Shown: positions 26,246-34,145, counted from the first letter of the stretch. The stretch is 64,000 nt of DNA from Acidobacteriaceae bacterium (GCA_025462885.1 JAOAPN010000012.1:248001-312000); one strand, 5' to 3'. Notes: generated by a model from the sequence alone, not told the origin. Translations and numbers: made by a program.

Positions 26246-26290
26246 CCCGCCCCCGGCGTGTCCACCGTTGAAGGCATCTCCCCGATCTAG
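26246..26290 (+). pseudogene. displaced copy of the lolA 3' end
   Basis: Read in one frame this gives HPAPGVSTVEGISPI and then TAG, against PPPGVTTVEGISPI and TAG at the end of lolA (22337-22378). The two copies differ at several, mostly third-position, bases, so this is not a fresh duplication. No lolA body precedes it; the hydrolase gene ends 6 nt earlier. It is best explained as the old 3' end of lolA left behind when foreign DNA carrying its own version was inserted, or as the last remnant of a paralogue. The rest of the 211-nt gap to 26451 shows nothing else I recognise. Confidence 0.75.
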
Positions 26291-26450
26291 GGCCTGTCAG
26301 TACATGCACCAGATTCCCCAAACTTGGGATGGATGAGGAGAAGTAAAGCCCGACGAGGACTACGGTCTTTTTGCGGACTGAAGGCCTGCGTTGACCGAGT
26401 AATCGCGATTTATGCAATTCGGTATAAGGAACATATCAAGCGCGAACGCC

Positions 26451-26993
26451 CTAGTCCGCTCCTTGAAGGGATAGCCACTTGCCCTTGCTGAAATAATAAA
26501 TAATCGAAGCCTTCTCGCAGATGCCAACCTCTATGCCGCTGTGGTCCAGTAGCGGGAGGGACTTCAATTCATCCGGCGCATACGCTCGTGCATGATCCAG
26601 AATGTATCTTGAGGTCGCAATGCCGACCGTGACTTCACATTTATCTGCGTGGGATGAAAGATCGAACTTCCCCTGGGAGATAACTTCCTCATTCCACGCA
26701 CCCTCCGTATTCGAGTAAATGAGGACGTCCTGGATCTTGCGGGTAGGAATGTGGCAAACGACAACGTAGTCAACGGAAGTGTGAGACCGGAAATGACCCT
26801 CCGTATAGGCTTGGTCCTTAGTACCAACATCGACGTTGTATTTCGGAACGACGCATTGTCGAATAATAAGATCCCGGCGAACACCCTCGGGCAGTTGCAG
26901 AATCGATTCCGGCGCTCTTTGCTTGGCGACCGGGTTGTACCCCTGTCCCATTGCCGAAATTGCGGACAGAGAGAGAACGATAAGACCACGCAT
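26451..26993 (-). CDS. secreted protein of unknown function (180 aa)
   Basis: There is a signal peptide (MRGLIVLSLSAISAMGQG) and a mature domain of about 160 residues with three Cys (in IIRQCVVPK, VVVCHIPT and DKCEVTVG) plus one near the end (VGICEKASI). I do not recognise the family. Reading from 26993 the ATG has GGAAAG upstream (TTCCTCCC on the + strand just after), which supports the start. Codon use is AT-richer than the surrounding core genes. It shares strand and composition with the next unknown secreted protein at 27283. Confidence 0.65.
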   Translation of the reverse strand: MRGLIVLSLSAISAMGQGYNPVAKQRAPESILQLPEGVRRDLIIRQCVVPKYNVDVGTKDQAYTEGHFRSHTSVDYVVVCHIPTRKIQDVLIYSNTEGAWNEEVISQGKFDLSSHADKCEVTVGIATSRYILDHARAYAPDELKSLPLLDHSGIEVGICEKASIIYYFSKGKWLSLQGAD

Positions 26994-27210
26994 ATGAACT
27001 TTCCTCCCAGATCTCCCTAATGAAGAATCGGCCTTGCCTGCGTTGTTTTCACTCGACAGAAATTAGGTTGGTCGGCAACTCCGAAACAATCCTGCCGACC
27101 GACGATCCGAACTTGGCAAAGTGCCCGCAAAACGACGCTCTCGGAAACAATCAGCGGAAGTTGCGGAAAGCCACTTTGGCAGGCACTCTGCGGCCTGACC
27201 TCATTGAAGG

Positions 27211-28052
27211 CGAAGCCGAAACGACACCCCAAAACCCTATGTGGTGCCTCGTTACCTTCCTATTCTCACCTGCCGTTCTTTGTTAGAGGGGACGCATAGC
27301 CTGTTCTGCGCAAGCTGCTAGAGATCCGGAAGGCGAGGGCGCTTTACGGCGCATATTACTTTCGAGGTTGCGCAGTAAATTCTCGCTCGTGTCAACAAAG
27401 TGCCCCTCTCGCTGATAGGCACAGTACACCAGATGTCCGCCGGATGGCTCCCGAAGAGTGACGTAGACGTACGGCGCGTTCTGGGAATGGAACATGCCAT
27501 AGCGAACATTGGGCTCGACAATAATCTCGAGCCAGAGATCAGCCGAAGCCTTTTCGGTGACCACTGTGAGGGGAATCTTAGGCAATCTTTCTAGAACCCG
27601 CCGTCGGATACGTTCAAGGTCTGCACTGGTGTCGGCATTCTCCGTGCGGCGGCTGCTGACCGCCACGGTTATCGTCTTCGCGGAGGAGAAGTTCTGGTTT
27701 GGAGCAATTGCCTCCCACTGTTTTGGGATTTGGGGCGGAACGTCCTGAGACGCCGCATACACAAATGTCTGAAGTGCTACAACAACACACGCGACGTGGC
27801 GAAAACTCATAACGGCTCCTTACCGCATGTTTTACAGGAGCGCCAATGACAAGGCAACGGTCGTATCGGTTGAGCTGAGGTTGTCGCTAATTCCGCGCCG
27901 TCCCATGCCGGCCCTCAACAATGACCTTGCAAAAAAGGGGTTATCAGCAACTTCAGCTTGACAGATGGCTCAACCATCGCCGAATTACCCTCGGCAAAGC
28001 CGAAACCACTCTACCGAAAGCCGGAGTAAAGCCGAAGCCAAAACGACACCCC
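27211..28052. repeat. pair of 20-bp direct repeats flanking the unknown gene at 27283
   Basis: CGAAGCCGAAACGACACCCC at 27211-27230 and CGAAGCCAAAACGACACCCC at 28033-28052 differ in one base and have the same orientation. They bracket the 175-aa unknown gene. The 289-nt gap 26994-27282 around the first copy holds no convincing gene; a short open frame there has no ribosome-binding site. Confidence 0.6.
27283..27810 (-). CDS. secreted protein of unknown function (175 aa)
   Basis: The signal peptide is MSFRHVACVVVALQTFVYAA. The mature part has a segment TITVAVSSRRTENAD, then LERIRRRVLERLPKIPLTVV and SADLWLEIIVEP, a layout like small periplasmic proteins with one alpha/beta domain in which a predicted gene-specific polymorphic role cannot be assigned. 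I do not recognise the family. AAGGAGCCGTT upstream of the ATG at 27810 supports the start. It lies between two 20-bp direct repeats and has lower GC than the core genes, so it may have arrived with the surrounding accessory block. Confidence 0.62.
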   Translation of the reverse strand: MSFRHVACVVVALQTFVYAASQDVPPQIPKQWEAIAPNQNFSSAKTITVAVSSRRTENADTSADLERIRRRVLERLPKIPLTVVTEKASADLWLEIIVEPNVRYGMFHSQNAPYVYVTLREPSGGHLVYCAYQREGHFVDTSENLLRNLESNMRRKAPSPSGSLAACAEQAMRPL

Positions 28053-28156
28053 CTCGCCTCAATTCATCCCCCACTCAAACTCCATCCAGTAAACTAAAAC
28101 CCAAATAACAATAAAGACACCGCCGGGCCCTCCGAGCAGAAAAGTCGAGTCCTACC
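27811..28156. other. 346-nt gap without a recognisable gene
   Basis: This gap lies between the unknown secreted gene (-) and the HAD phosphatase gene (+). It holds the second 20-bp direct repeat (28033-28052) and several GCCGAA-containing words (for example CGGCAAAGCCGAAACC), which look like decayed sequence rather than a gene. The last 80 nt are A-rich and should contain the HAD promoter; I could not fix its boxes. Confidence 0.6.
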
Positions 28157-28882
28157 GTGACAAACGCCATCACCGCTCCGCACCTCAGCACTGAAGCCTT
28201 CCACGCCGCCGTCCACCAGCTCTCCCCCACCGTCGCTGTATTCGATTGCGACGGCACCCTGTGGTCCGGCGATGCTGGCTCCTCTTTTATGCATTGGACG
28301 ATCGAGACCGGCCTGGTCTCGCGCGAGACCGCCGACTGGATCGACGCCAAATACCGCGGCTACAAGCGCGGCGACGTCTCCGAACTCGACATCTGCGGCC
28401 AGATGGTCCAGATGTACCACGGCCTCCGCGAGTCCGAGATGCGCGCCGCCGCCCGCACCTTCTTCCAGACCCGCATCCAGAAAAACATCTTCCCCGAGAT
28501 GCTCGCCCTGGTCGAACAGCTCAACGCCAAGGGTGTCGAGATCTGGGCCGTCTCTTCCACCAACGACTGGGTCATTGAGGAAGGCGTCCGCGACTTCGGC
28601 ATCCCCGCCAGCCGCGTCCTCGCCGCCCGGGTCCAGGTCACCAACGGCATCGTCACCGAAACCCTGCTCGACGTCCCCACCGACGAAGGCAAGGTCGCCT
28701 CACTCCACCGCTCCGGCATCACCGCCCCCGACGCCGTCTTCGGCAACTCCGTCCACGACGCCGCCATGCTGGCCATCGCCCGCCGAGCCTTCCCGGTCAA
28801 CCCCACCCCCGCGCTCCTCGAACGCAGCGCCACCGAAGGCTGGCCCGTCTACTTCCCCGCCTCCGTCGCCCCCACCCGATAA
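28157..28882 (+). CDS. HAD-IB family phosphatase (phosphoserine-phosphatase-like)
   Basis: The protein has 241 residues. Motif I is VFDCDGTLW (nucleophile and acid Asp), motif II is WAVSSTND (Ser), motif III includes the Lys in PTDEGKVASL, and motif IV is FGNSVHDAAML. The cap between motifs I and II is helical, as in the phosphoserine phosphatase group. It removes phosphate from a small metabolite such as phosphoserine, a polyol phosphate or an AMP-like compound, but the substrate cannot be read off. The start GTG 28157 is followed by ACAAACGCC. Codons are strongly C-ending again, which marks the return to core chromosomal sequence after the accessory block. Confidence 0.87.
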   Translation: MTNAITAPHLSTEAFHAAVHQLSPTVAVFDCDGTLWSGDAGSSFMHWTIETGLVSRETADWIDAKYRGYKRGDVSELDICGQMVQMYHGLRESEMRAAARTFFQTRIQKNIFPEMLALVEQLNAKGVEIWAVSSTNDWVIEEGVRDFGIPASRVLAARVQVTNGIVTETLLDVPTDEGKVASLHRSGITAPDAVFGNSVHDAAMLAIARRAFPVNPTPALLERSATEGWPVYFPASVAPTR

Positions 28883-28955
28883 CACTTGGCGACCAGCCAG
28901 CCTTCCTACTCTCTGAAGCCTTTACGCCACATCCGTCGTCTAACCTTAAGCAAAG

Positions 28956-29438
28956 GTGAAAGAGACTATCCGCAAGCTCGATAAGCGCGTCGACACCACC
29001 GCCGCCAAACCCCTGCGACTCGTAGTCGCGGCCCTGATCCTGCGCGCTGCTGTCGCCGAGACTGCCCTCGCCGCTCCCCAGACTGAAGTCCTCGTCTGCC
29101 AGCGCCGCCCTGACCAGCCCATGAGCCTGAAATGGGAGTTTCCCGGCGGCAAGATCGAGCCCGGCGAGACCGCCGAGCAAGCCCTCGCCCGCGAACTCGA
29201 CGAAGAGCTGGGAATCGAAGCCACTATCGGCCGCCGTGTCGCCCGCGTCCGCCACAAGTACCGTAACGGCGGAGCCATCGACCTCCAGTTCTTCGTAGTC
29301 GACCACTTCGCCGGCCCGCTCAATAACCGCATCTTTAATGACATGCGCTGGACGCCCCTCCGCGACCTGCCGGCCTACGACTTCCTCGCCGCCGACCTCG
29401 GCCTCATTCGAGACCTGGCCGAAGGCCGCCTGCTGTAG
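28956..29438 (+). CDS. NUDIX hydrolase, MutT-like nucleoside triphosphate pyrophosphohydrolase
   Basis: The protein has 160 residues. The NUDIX box GX5EX7REUXEEXGU is present as GKIEPGETAEQALARELDEE followed by LGI (residues about 66-88). LKWEFPGG before it and the RHKYRNGGAIDLQFFVV strand after it fit the MutT/8-oxo-dGTP branch. It would hydrolyse oxidised or otherwise non-canonical nucleotides to the monophosphate and protect against mutation. The start GTG 28956 has AAAGG adjacent, and the first 25 residues are an extension compared with typical MutT. It follows the HAD gene by 73 nt on the same strand. Confidence 0.88.
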   Translation: MKETIRKLDKRVDTTAAKPLRLVVAALILRAAVAETALAAPQTEVLVCQRRPDQPMSLKWEFPGGKIEPGETAEQALARELDEELGIEATIGRRVARVRHKYRNGGAIDLQFFVVDHFAGPLNNRIFNDMRWTPLRDLPAYDFLAADLGLIRDLAEGRLL

Positions 29439-29509
29439 CCAGACACCAAAACCTGTCAACCCCTGAAAACCTGAAATTCCGGCGCAACCCACCGTCCATC
29501 AAAAAATAA

Positions 29510-29538
29510 AAAACTAAAAAAAGTGGCATTTTAGTTTT
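29510..29538. terminator. AT-rich inverted repeat, probable bidirectional terminator
   Basis: AAAACTAAAA (29510-29519) and TTTTAGTTTT (29529-29538) form a perfect 10-bp stem between the convergent NUDIX and Nramp genes, with A-runs before and T-rich sequence in the second arm. It could act in both directions. The rest of the 374-nt gap (29439-29812) holds repeat copy A and no gene that I can support. Confidence 0.6.
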
Positions 29539-29603
29539 ATCCAAACCCATAAAATAGAGACAGTAAGCAAAACAGCGGATTCCCCACGCCGGAAGTCCTT
29601 CCC

Positions 29604-29667
29604 TTACGCGAAGCGTCCAATACCCCACGAAGTGGCGCCCGCCCGGCGTCAGGGCGCGTTGGCACTT
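29604..29667 (-). repeat. dispersed convergent-junction repeat, copy A
   Basis: Read on the - strand: GCGCCCTGACGCCGGGCGGG, then CGCCACTTCGTGGGGTATTG and GACGCTTCGCGTAA. It shares this 60-bp body with copies at 38291, 50368, 56527 and 59807. This one lies between the ends of the NUDIX (+) and Nramp (-) genes. Confidence 0.8.
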
Positions 29668-29812
29668 ACTTGCCTCAGCGAGATAAACAAGCTAACTCGA
29701 CCCCTGTCACGAATTTACCCGTAACCCCTTTGTTAAGACGATTTTAGCTCGATCGATTCCATCTATCTCGTTGTAATAAAAAGACTTACACGCAGGCAAT
29801 GGGGGGGTACCC

Positions 29813-31063
29813 CTACCCGTGCAGCCCGTTCCACAACAGCACCATAGATAGTCCGATCACAATAACCGCCGTCACCCAGGCGACAACGTTGAACAGGCGC
29901 GAGTTCGTATACTTCCCCATCAGCTCAGTCCGGTTGATCAACTGCAGCATAAAGATCAACACCACCGGCAGCAGCACTCCATTCAGTACCTGCGAGAGGA
30001 TGATGAACTTCACCAGCGGAAAGTTCGGGATCAGCACGATCCCCGCGCCCAGGAAGATCAGCAGCGTATAGAACCAGTAGAAGAACGGCGCATCCTTGAA
30101 GCCCTTATCCAACCCGCTCTCGAACCCCAGGCCTTCGCACACGGTATAAGCCGTTGAAAGCGGCAGAATGGAAGCCGCAAACAGCGAAGCATTAAACAGC
30201 CCCGCCGCAAACAGGATGAACGCATATTGCCCCGCCAGCGGCTTCATCGCCTCCGCCGCATCCGACGGATCGACAATGTTGCGCACGCCGTGGGTGTACA
30301 GCGTAGCCGCGCAAGCCACCACGATGAACCACGCCACAACATCCGTGAAGATCGAGCCCACGATCACGTCCAGCCGCGAGGCCTTGTACTGCTTGACGTT
30401 GATCCCCTTCTCCACGATTGAGGACTGCAGGTAGAACTGCATCCACGGCGTAATCGTCGTCCCAATCACCCCGACCGTCATATAGACGTAGGTCTTGTCG
30501 CTCCACACATGCCGTGACGGCAGCTTCACCGTCTCGACCAGCGCGAGGTGCCAGTCCGGGCCGCTCAGCACGCCTGCGACGATGTAGGCGATGTAGAACA
30601 CGCTCGCGATCAGGAAGATCTTTTCAACGCTCTTATAGTCCCCCTTGACCACCAGCGCCCACACCAGGAAGGCGCACACCGGAACGCTGATGTACTTGGT
30701 CACATGGAACAACTGCATACTTCCCGCGATGCCCGAGAACTCCGCCACTACGTTGCCGAAGTTCACAATCACCAGCAGGATCATGACGAAGAACGTCACG
30801 CGCAACCCGAACTCCTCGCGGATCAGGTCGCTCAGCCCCTTGCCGGTGACGACACCCATGCGGGCGCACATCTCCTGAACCACGATCAGGGCCAGCGTGA
30901 TTGGAATCATCGTCCAGAGCAGGCTGTAGCCGTACTGAGCTCCCGCCTGCGAGTAGGTAAGGATTCCACCCGAATCGTTGTCCACGTTAGCCGTAATAAA
31001 TCCCGGCCCGAGTACGGCGAGAAACAGAAGGATGCGGGTACGCCAACTGCGCCAGAAGCTCAT
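29813..31063 (-). CDS. Nramp-related divalent-metal transporter, non-canonical (NRMT-like)
   Basis: This 416-residue inner-membrane protein has about 11 hydrophobic segments and the LeuT-type Nramp layout. The TM1 metal motif is VDNDSGG instead of the DPGN of MntH, and the TM6 motif is TTITPWMQFYLQSS, where canonical Nramps have MPHN. The Met that gives preference for transition metals is therefore absent (Thr in my alignment). These changes match the group of Nramp-related magnesium transporters rather than Mn/Fe importers (family knowledge, alignment by eye). The upstream gene on the same strand encodes a soluble MgtE-type Mg sensor module, which fits magnesium. GGAG lies 5 nt before ATG 31063. 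Confidence 0.82.
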   Translation of the reverse strand: MSFWRSWRTRILLFLAVLGPGFITANVDNDSGGILTYSQAGAQYGYSLLWTMIPITLALIVVQEMCARMGVVTGKGLSDLIREEFGLRVTFFVMILLVIVNFGNVVAEFSGIAGSMQLFHVTKYISVPVCAFLVWALVVKGDYKSVEKIFLIASVFYIAYIVAGVLSGPDWHLALVETVKLPSRHVWSDKTYVYMTVGVIGTTITPWMQFYLQSSIVEKGINVKQYKASRLDVIVGSIFTDVVAWFIVVACAATLYTHGVRNIVDPSDAAEAMKPLAGQYAFILFAAGLFNASLFAASILPLSTAYTVCEGLGFESGLDKGFKDAPFFYWFYTLLIFLGAGIVLIPNFPLVKFIILSQVLNGVLLPVVLIFMLQLINRTELMGKYTNSRLFNVVAWVTAVIVIGLSMVLLWNGLHG

Positions 31064-31229
31064 CGCAACTCCGCGCAGGCGAGACTGAATCGCTGCAAAA
31101 CGAAACGAGAAGGCGCGCAGCGGTCCATTATCAAAGTCATCGCTCGCACACTCCTCCCTCGTTGAAACTACCTCAAAGCATCACGCGAGAGGAAGTCATC
31201 ACCCGTATCGACTTAGGTATCCGTTTCGC

Positions 31230-32507
31230 TTAGGTCTTGGCGCGTAGCAGTGCGATCACCTGGTCTGCATGGATCACGCCCACCAGCCGTTTATCGTGGT
31301 CCAGCACGGGTAGCGCTCGCAGGTTGTATTTGTCGAACAGCTCAGCCACCTTCCGCCCATTCGCGTCGACATCGCAGCTTACGATGTGGCCATGCGGCAA
31401 ATCGTGAAGGTTGTCCCGCTCCCCAGCCAGCAGTAGGTGTACCAGCGGAATGAGGGCCGCGACCCTGCCCTCTTCGTCCAGCAGGTAGACTTCGTTGACC
31501 ACCTCGGCATCGCCTTCGTAGATCCGCAGCGCAGCAATCGCATCGGATACCGAAGCCGCCCGTGACAGCGCCAGGTATTCCGTCGTCATCCGCCCGGCAG
31601 CCGAGTCGCCGGAGAACTCCAGCAGGTCTTCGACCTCCTGCCGTTCCTCGGGATTCATCTCGCCGAGAATCGCCTCGGAGCGCTCGTCGGACAGCTCTGA
31701 CAGCAGGTCGGCAGCAGCGCCCGGATCCATCTCTTCGACGATGCCGGCGATCTGCTCCGAGTCCAGCGACTCGATCAGCGTCTGCTGCATCTTCGGATTG
31801 ACCTCTTCCAGCGCCTCGGCCGCGACCTCCTCGTCGAGACTGATGAAGAGCGCCTGCCGCTCTGCTGGAGCAAGGTCTTCGAGAATATCGGCTAGGTCCG
31901 ACGGATGCATCCGCGCCAGCTTGTCCTGCTGCACCTTCAGCTTCACACGTCGCGCCGGATCGCGATCGATCAGATCGACGAAGTTCCACGGAATGACACT
32001 CGGCCGGAACCGCGCCGAAACCCGATCGACGGTCCCTGCCGGAAGTCCCTTCAGGAGCCGGCGCACCGCGCCGCGGACCCCGACCTCCACCTCGGCGATA
32101 CGCAGAAACATCGCAGAAGTACCCTCTGGGCAAGCCTCCCACACCAGATCGACGTCGTTGACGCGAACGACCTTGTGGCCGTTGATGTCGATGATCTGCT
32201 GGTCAAGCAGGTCCCGCTCCAGCAGCAGGTAGCTGTTATCCGCGAGCAGTGTCTCCGGGTGAGCATTCTTCTGCACCTGCAGACTGCCATCCTGACCCAG
32301 TTGCAGCTCGGCGATGGGAACCAGCGAAGGCAGCGCACCGCGGGGAGAGGACGCCAGCCGAACCACCACACCATAGACGTGGATAGCATCCGCGACGGGA
32401 GCCACGGCCAGCTCGCGAATGTTACCGAACGCGCGGCCGCCGCTGTCGAACACGGCCGTTCCCACCAGGGCCGAGACGCTGGTTCGCTGGTTTGCATGCT
32501 TGGTCAT
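31230..32507 (-). CDS. PRC-barrel, MgtE N-domain and CBS-pair protein without membrane channel
   Basis: The protein has 425 residues from ATG 32507; the open frame continues upstream but homology begins at TSVSALVGTAVFDSGG. Residues about 8-150 look like two PRC-barrel-type beta-domains. Residues about 190-300 form the MgtE N superhelix (HPSDLADILEDLAPAERQAL, then IVEEMDPGAAADLLSELSDE). The C-terminus is a CBS pair (RMTTEYLAL to NLRALPVLDHDKRLVGVIHA). In MgtE these two parts sense Mg and gate the channel, but the five-helix channel domain is missing here. It is followed at 166 nt by the Nramp-like transporter gene, so it may gate or regulate that protein. No ribosome-binding site stands out. 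Confidence 0.83.
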   Translation of the reverse strand: MTKHANQRTSVSALVGTAVFDSGGRAFGNIRELAVAPVADAIHVYGVVVRLASSPRGALPSLVPIAELQLGQDGSLQVQKNAHPETLLADNSYLLLERDLLDQQIIDINGHKVVRVNDVDLVWEACPEGTSAMFLRIAEVEVGVRGAVRRLLKGLPAGTVDRVSARFRPSVIPWNFVDLIDRDPARRVKLKVQQDKLARMHPSDLADILEDLAPAERQALFISLDEEVAAEALEEVNPKMQQTLIESLDSEQIAGIVEEMDPGAAADLLSELSDERSEAILGEMNPEERQEVEDLLEFSGDSAAGRMTTEYLALSRAASVSDAIAALRIYEGDAEVVNEVYLLDEEGRVAALIPLVHLLLAGERDNLHDLPHGHIVSCDVDANGRKVAELFDKYNLRALPVLDHDKRLVGVIHADQVIALLRAKT

Positions 32508-32660
32508 ATCGTGTCGCCGCGCCGTTCCATTCCGGCTCCATTCCCTACCGAATCCTAACTCACAGAGGCATCGCCTTGACATTCGGAGGCGACACAAGCA
32601 AACTGCCATCATCGCCAGTATCTGCTGAGACAGCCGCATCGCTAGCGATAAAGGGGTTTT

Positions 32661-33101
32661 TTGGCCGACTCAACGACAAGCCGTGTCAGCTTCACCCTTG
32701 ATTCGTCGCTCGACAGCGTCAACAAGGTGGAACTCACGGCGGAGCAGTATGCAGCACGGGCCGGTTTTGATGAAGACACCGTACCGCACATCGCCATGGC
32801 AGTCCGAGAAGCAGCGGTGAATGCGGTGCTGCACGGCAACGCGTACGACAGAAACAAGCACATCACGGCCTCGTTCGAAACCACCACAGATTCGCTGATC
32901 GTCCGTATCGCCGACCAGGGACCGGGACTCAATCCAGATACCCTTCCCGACCCGTTGGCACCGGAAAATATCCTCCGCGGCTCCGGTCGCGGTATCTTCC
33001 TCATTCGAGCCTTTATGGATGAGGTACACTTTCGGCAGCTACACCCCGGAACCGAACTCACCCTGATTAAACACCGAACACCCGCGCAGCCGGGGACCTA
33101 A
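32661..33101 (+). CDS. RsbW/SpoIIAB-like anti-sigma factor serine kinase
   Basis: This 146-residue GHKL-type ATPase domain has the N box REAAVNAVLHGNAYD, the G1 box DQGPGLNPD and the G2 loop RGSGRGIFLIRAFMDEV. It belongs to the HATPase_c_2 anti-sigma kinases, which hold a sigma factor or another target and phosphorylate a STAS partner. The start is TTG 32661, preceded by AAGGGG. The STAS partner is encoded 15 nt downstream. No sigma factor gene lies beside the pair, so the controlled target is elsewhere. It is divergent from the MgtE-like gene. Confidence 0.85.
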   Translation: MADSTTSRVSFTLDSSLDSVNKVELTAEQYAARAGFDEDTVPHIAMAVREAAVNAVLHGNAYDRNKHITASFETTTDSLIVRIADQGPGLNPDTLPDPLAPENILRGSGRGIFLIRAFMDEVHFRQLHPGTELTLIKHRTPAQPGT

Positions 33102-33116
33102 GGAGAAGACAACATC

Positions 33117-33464
33117 ATGAGCATGAAAGTACAGACTCGCCAAGTGGACGGCATCACGATTTTGGATCTCAGCGGCCGCATCACCCTCGGCGAAGGCAGC
33201 GTTACCATCCGGGATGCAGTCCGTGACGTTCTAGCCAAGGGTTCGAACAAGATTCTCCTGAACCTGGGCGACATCAACTACATCGACAGCTCCGGCATCG
33301 GTGAGCTGGTCAGCGCCTTCACCACCGTCCGCAACAGCGGTGGCGAACTGAAGCTGCTGAACCTAACCAAGAAGGTTCACGATCTGCTCCAGATCACCAA
33401 GCTCTACACCGTCTTCGACGTAAAGGACGACGAGGCCTCCGCTATCTCTTCTTTCACCAAGTAA
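33117..33464 (+). CDS. STAS-domain anti-anti-sigma factor
   Basis: This 115-residue single STAS domain has the phosphoacceptor Ser in NYIDSSGIGELVSAF (residues about 56-70) and the edge strand ITILDLSGRITLGEG at the start. Dephosphorylated STAS proteins bind the anti-sigma kinase and release its target; the kinase of the preceding gene would phosphorylate and inactivate it. A strong AAGGAGAA precedes ATG 33117. A hairpin terminator follows at 33500. Confidence 0.9.
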   Translation: MSMKVQTRQVDGITILDLSGRITLGEGSVTIRDAVRDVLAKGSNKILLNLGDINYIDSSGIGELVSAFTTVRNSGGELKLLNLTKKVHDLLQITKLYTVFDVKDDEASAISSFTK

Positions 33465-33499
33465 TCGGCTTCGAAGCATACTCAGCTTCGCAGCATAGG

Positions 33500-33528
33500 A
33501 AAGGCCGTCGCATTTCGCGACGGCCTTT
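33500..33528. terminator. bidirectional intrinsic terminator
   Basis: AAAGGCCGTCG and CGACGGCCTTT form an 11-bp perfect stem with a 7-nt loop (CATTTCG), followed by CTGTTT on the + side and preceded by an A-rich strand for the - side. It lies between the convergent STAS and LemA genes. Confidence 0.9.
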
Positions 33529-33560
33529 CTGTTTGAGTTCGCCAACCGGCGACTGCAGCG

Positions 33561-34145
33561 TTACTTGCTGAAGTCGACCTTCGGAGCCGCGCTGTTTTCT
33601 GGATTTCCCTTGAAGTACTCGTCCCGGTACTTGAACCCGGCAATCCCTGCCCAGAAGCTGTTCGGGAACTGACGCACGTAGACGTTGTAATCCTCAAGCG
33701 TCTTGTTGTAACGCTGGCGTTCCACGGCGATGCGGTTTTCGGTCCCGGCCAGTTCATCGGTCAGGCGGATGAACTGCTCGCTTCCCTTCAGGTTGGGATA
33801 CTGCTCCTGCAGACGGAAGAACGGTCCGAGGGCGATGTCCAGCTTGGAGTTCGCCTGGATCTGTGCTCCGCGATCGCTCCCGGCCGACAGAACACCCGCG
33901 CGGGCGTTGGCGATGTTGGTCAACACAGTCGTCTCTTCGGCGACGTATCCCTTCACCGAGGCCACGAGGTTGGGGATCAAGTCGAGACGGCGCTGCTGTA
34001 CGACGTTGACCTGCGAGTAAGCCTGTGTGACGGCTTCATTCTTCTGCACCATGGTGTTCTTCGCACCGATGTAGCTGCCTCCGATAAAGAGCAGCACCAC
34101 AATCAGAAGTCCAACGATTCCAAGTCCAATCCAAAGAGATTTCAT
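33561..34145 (-). CDS. LemA family protein
   Basis: The product has 194 residues from ATG 34145, with GAGGAAAG just upstream. One N-terminal membrane helix (LWIGLGIVGLLIVVLLFIGG) is followed by the LemA coiled-coil region: NEAVTQAYSQVNVVQQRRLD, LIPNLVASVKGYVAEE and LTDELAGTENRIAVERQRYN. The Asn-Pro-rich C-terminus PNSFWAGIAGFKYRDEYF is also typical. The function is not well known; LemA often pairs with a TPM-domain protein, as here with the gene immediately upstream (34317-35105). Confidence 0.92.
   Translation of the reverse strand: MKSLWIGLGIVGLLIVVLLFIGGSYIGAKNTMVQKNEAVTQAYSQVNVVQQRRLDLIPNLVASVKGYVAEETTVLTNIANARAGVLSAGSDRGAQIQANSKLDIALGPFFRLQEQYPNLKGSEQFIRLTDELAGTENRIAVERQRYNKTLEDYNVYVRQFPNSFWAGIAGFKYRDEYFKGNPENSAAPKVDFSK

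Noticed and set aside
22380..26290. Integrative element or genomic island with attachment sites
   Set aside because: The duplicated lolA tail resembles att-type restoration, but no integrase, excisionase or tRNA is present and the two tails have diverged.
26994..27282. 88-aa open frame on the + strand at 27020
   Set aside because: No ribosome-binding site, no signal or family similarity; it overlaps the repeat-bearing, decayed-looking gap.
29813..31063. Annotation as manganese transporter MntH
   Set aside because: The DPGN and MPHN motifs needed for the Mn/Fe-type site are replaced, and the neighbour is a magnesium sensor module.
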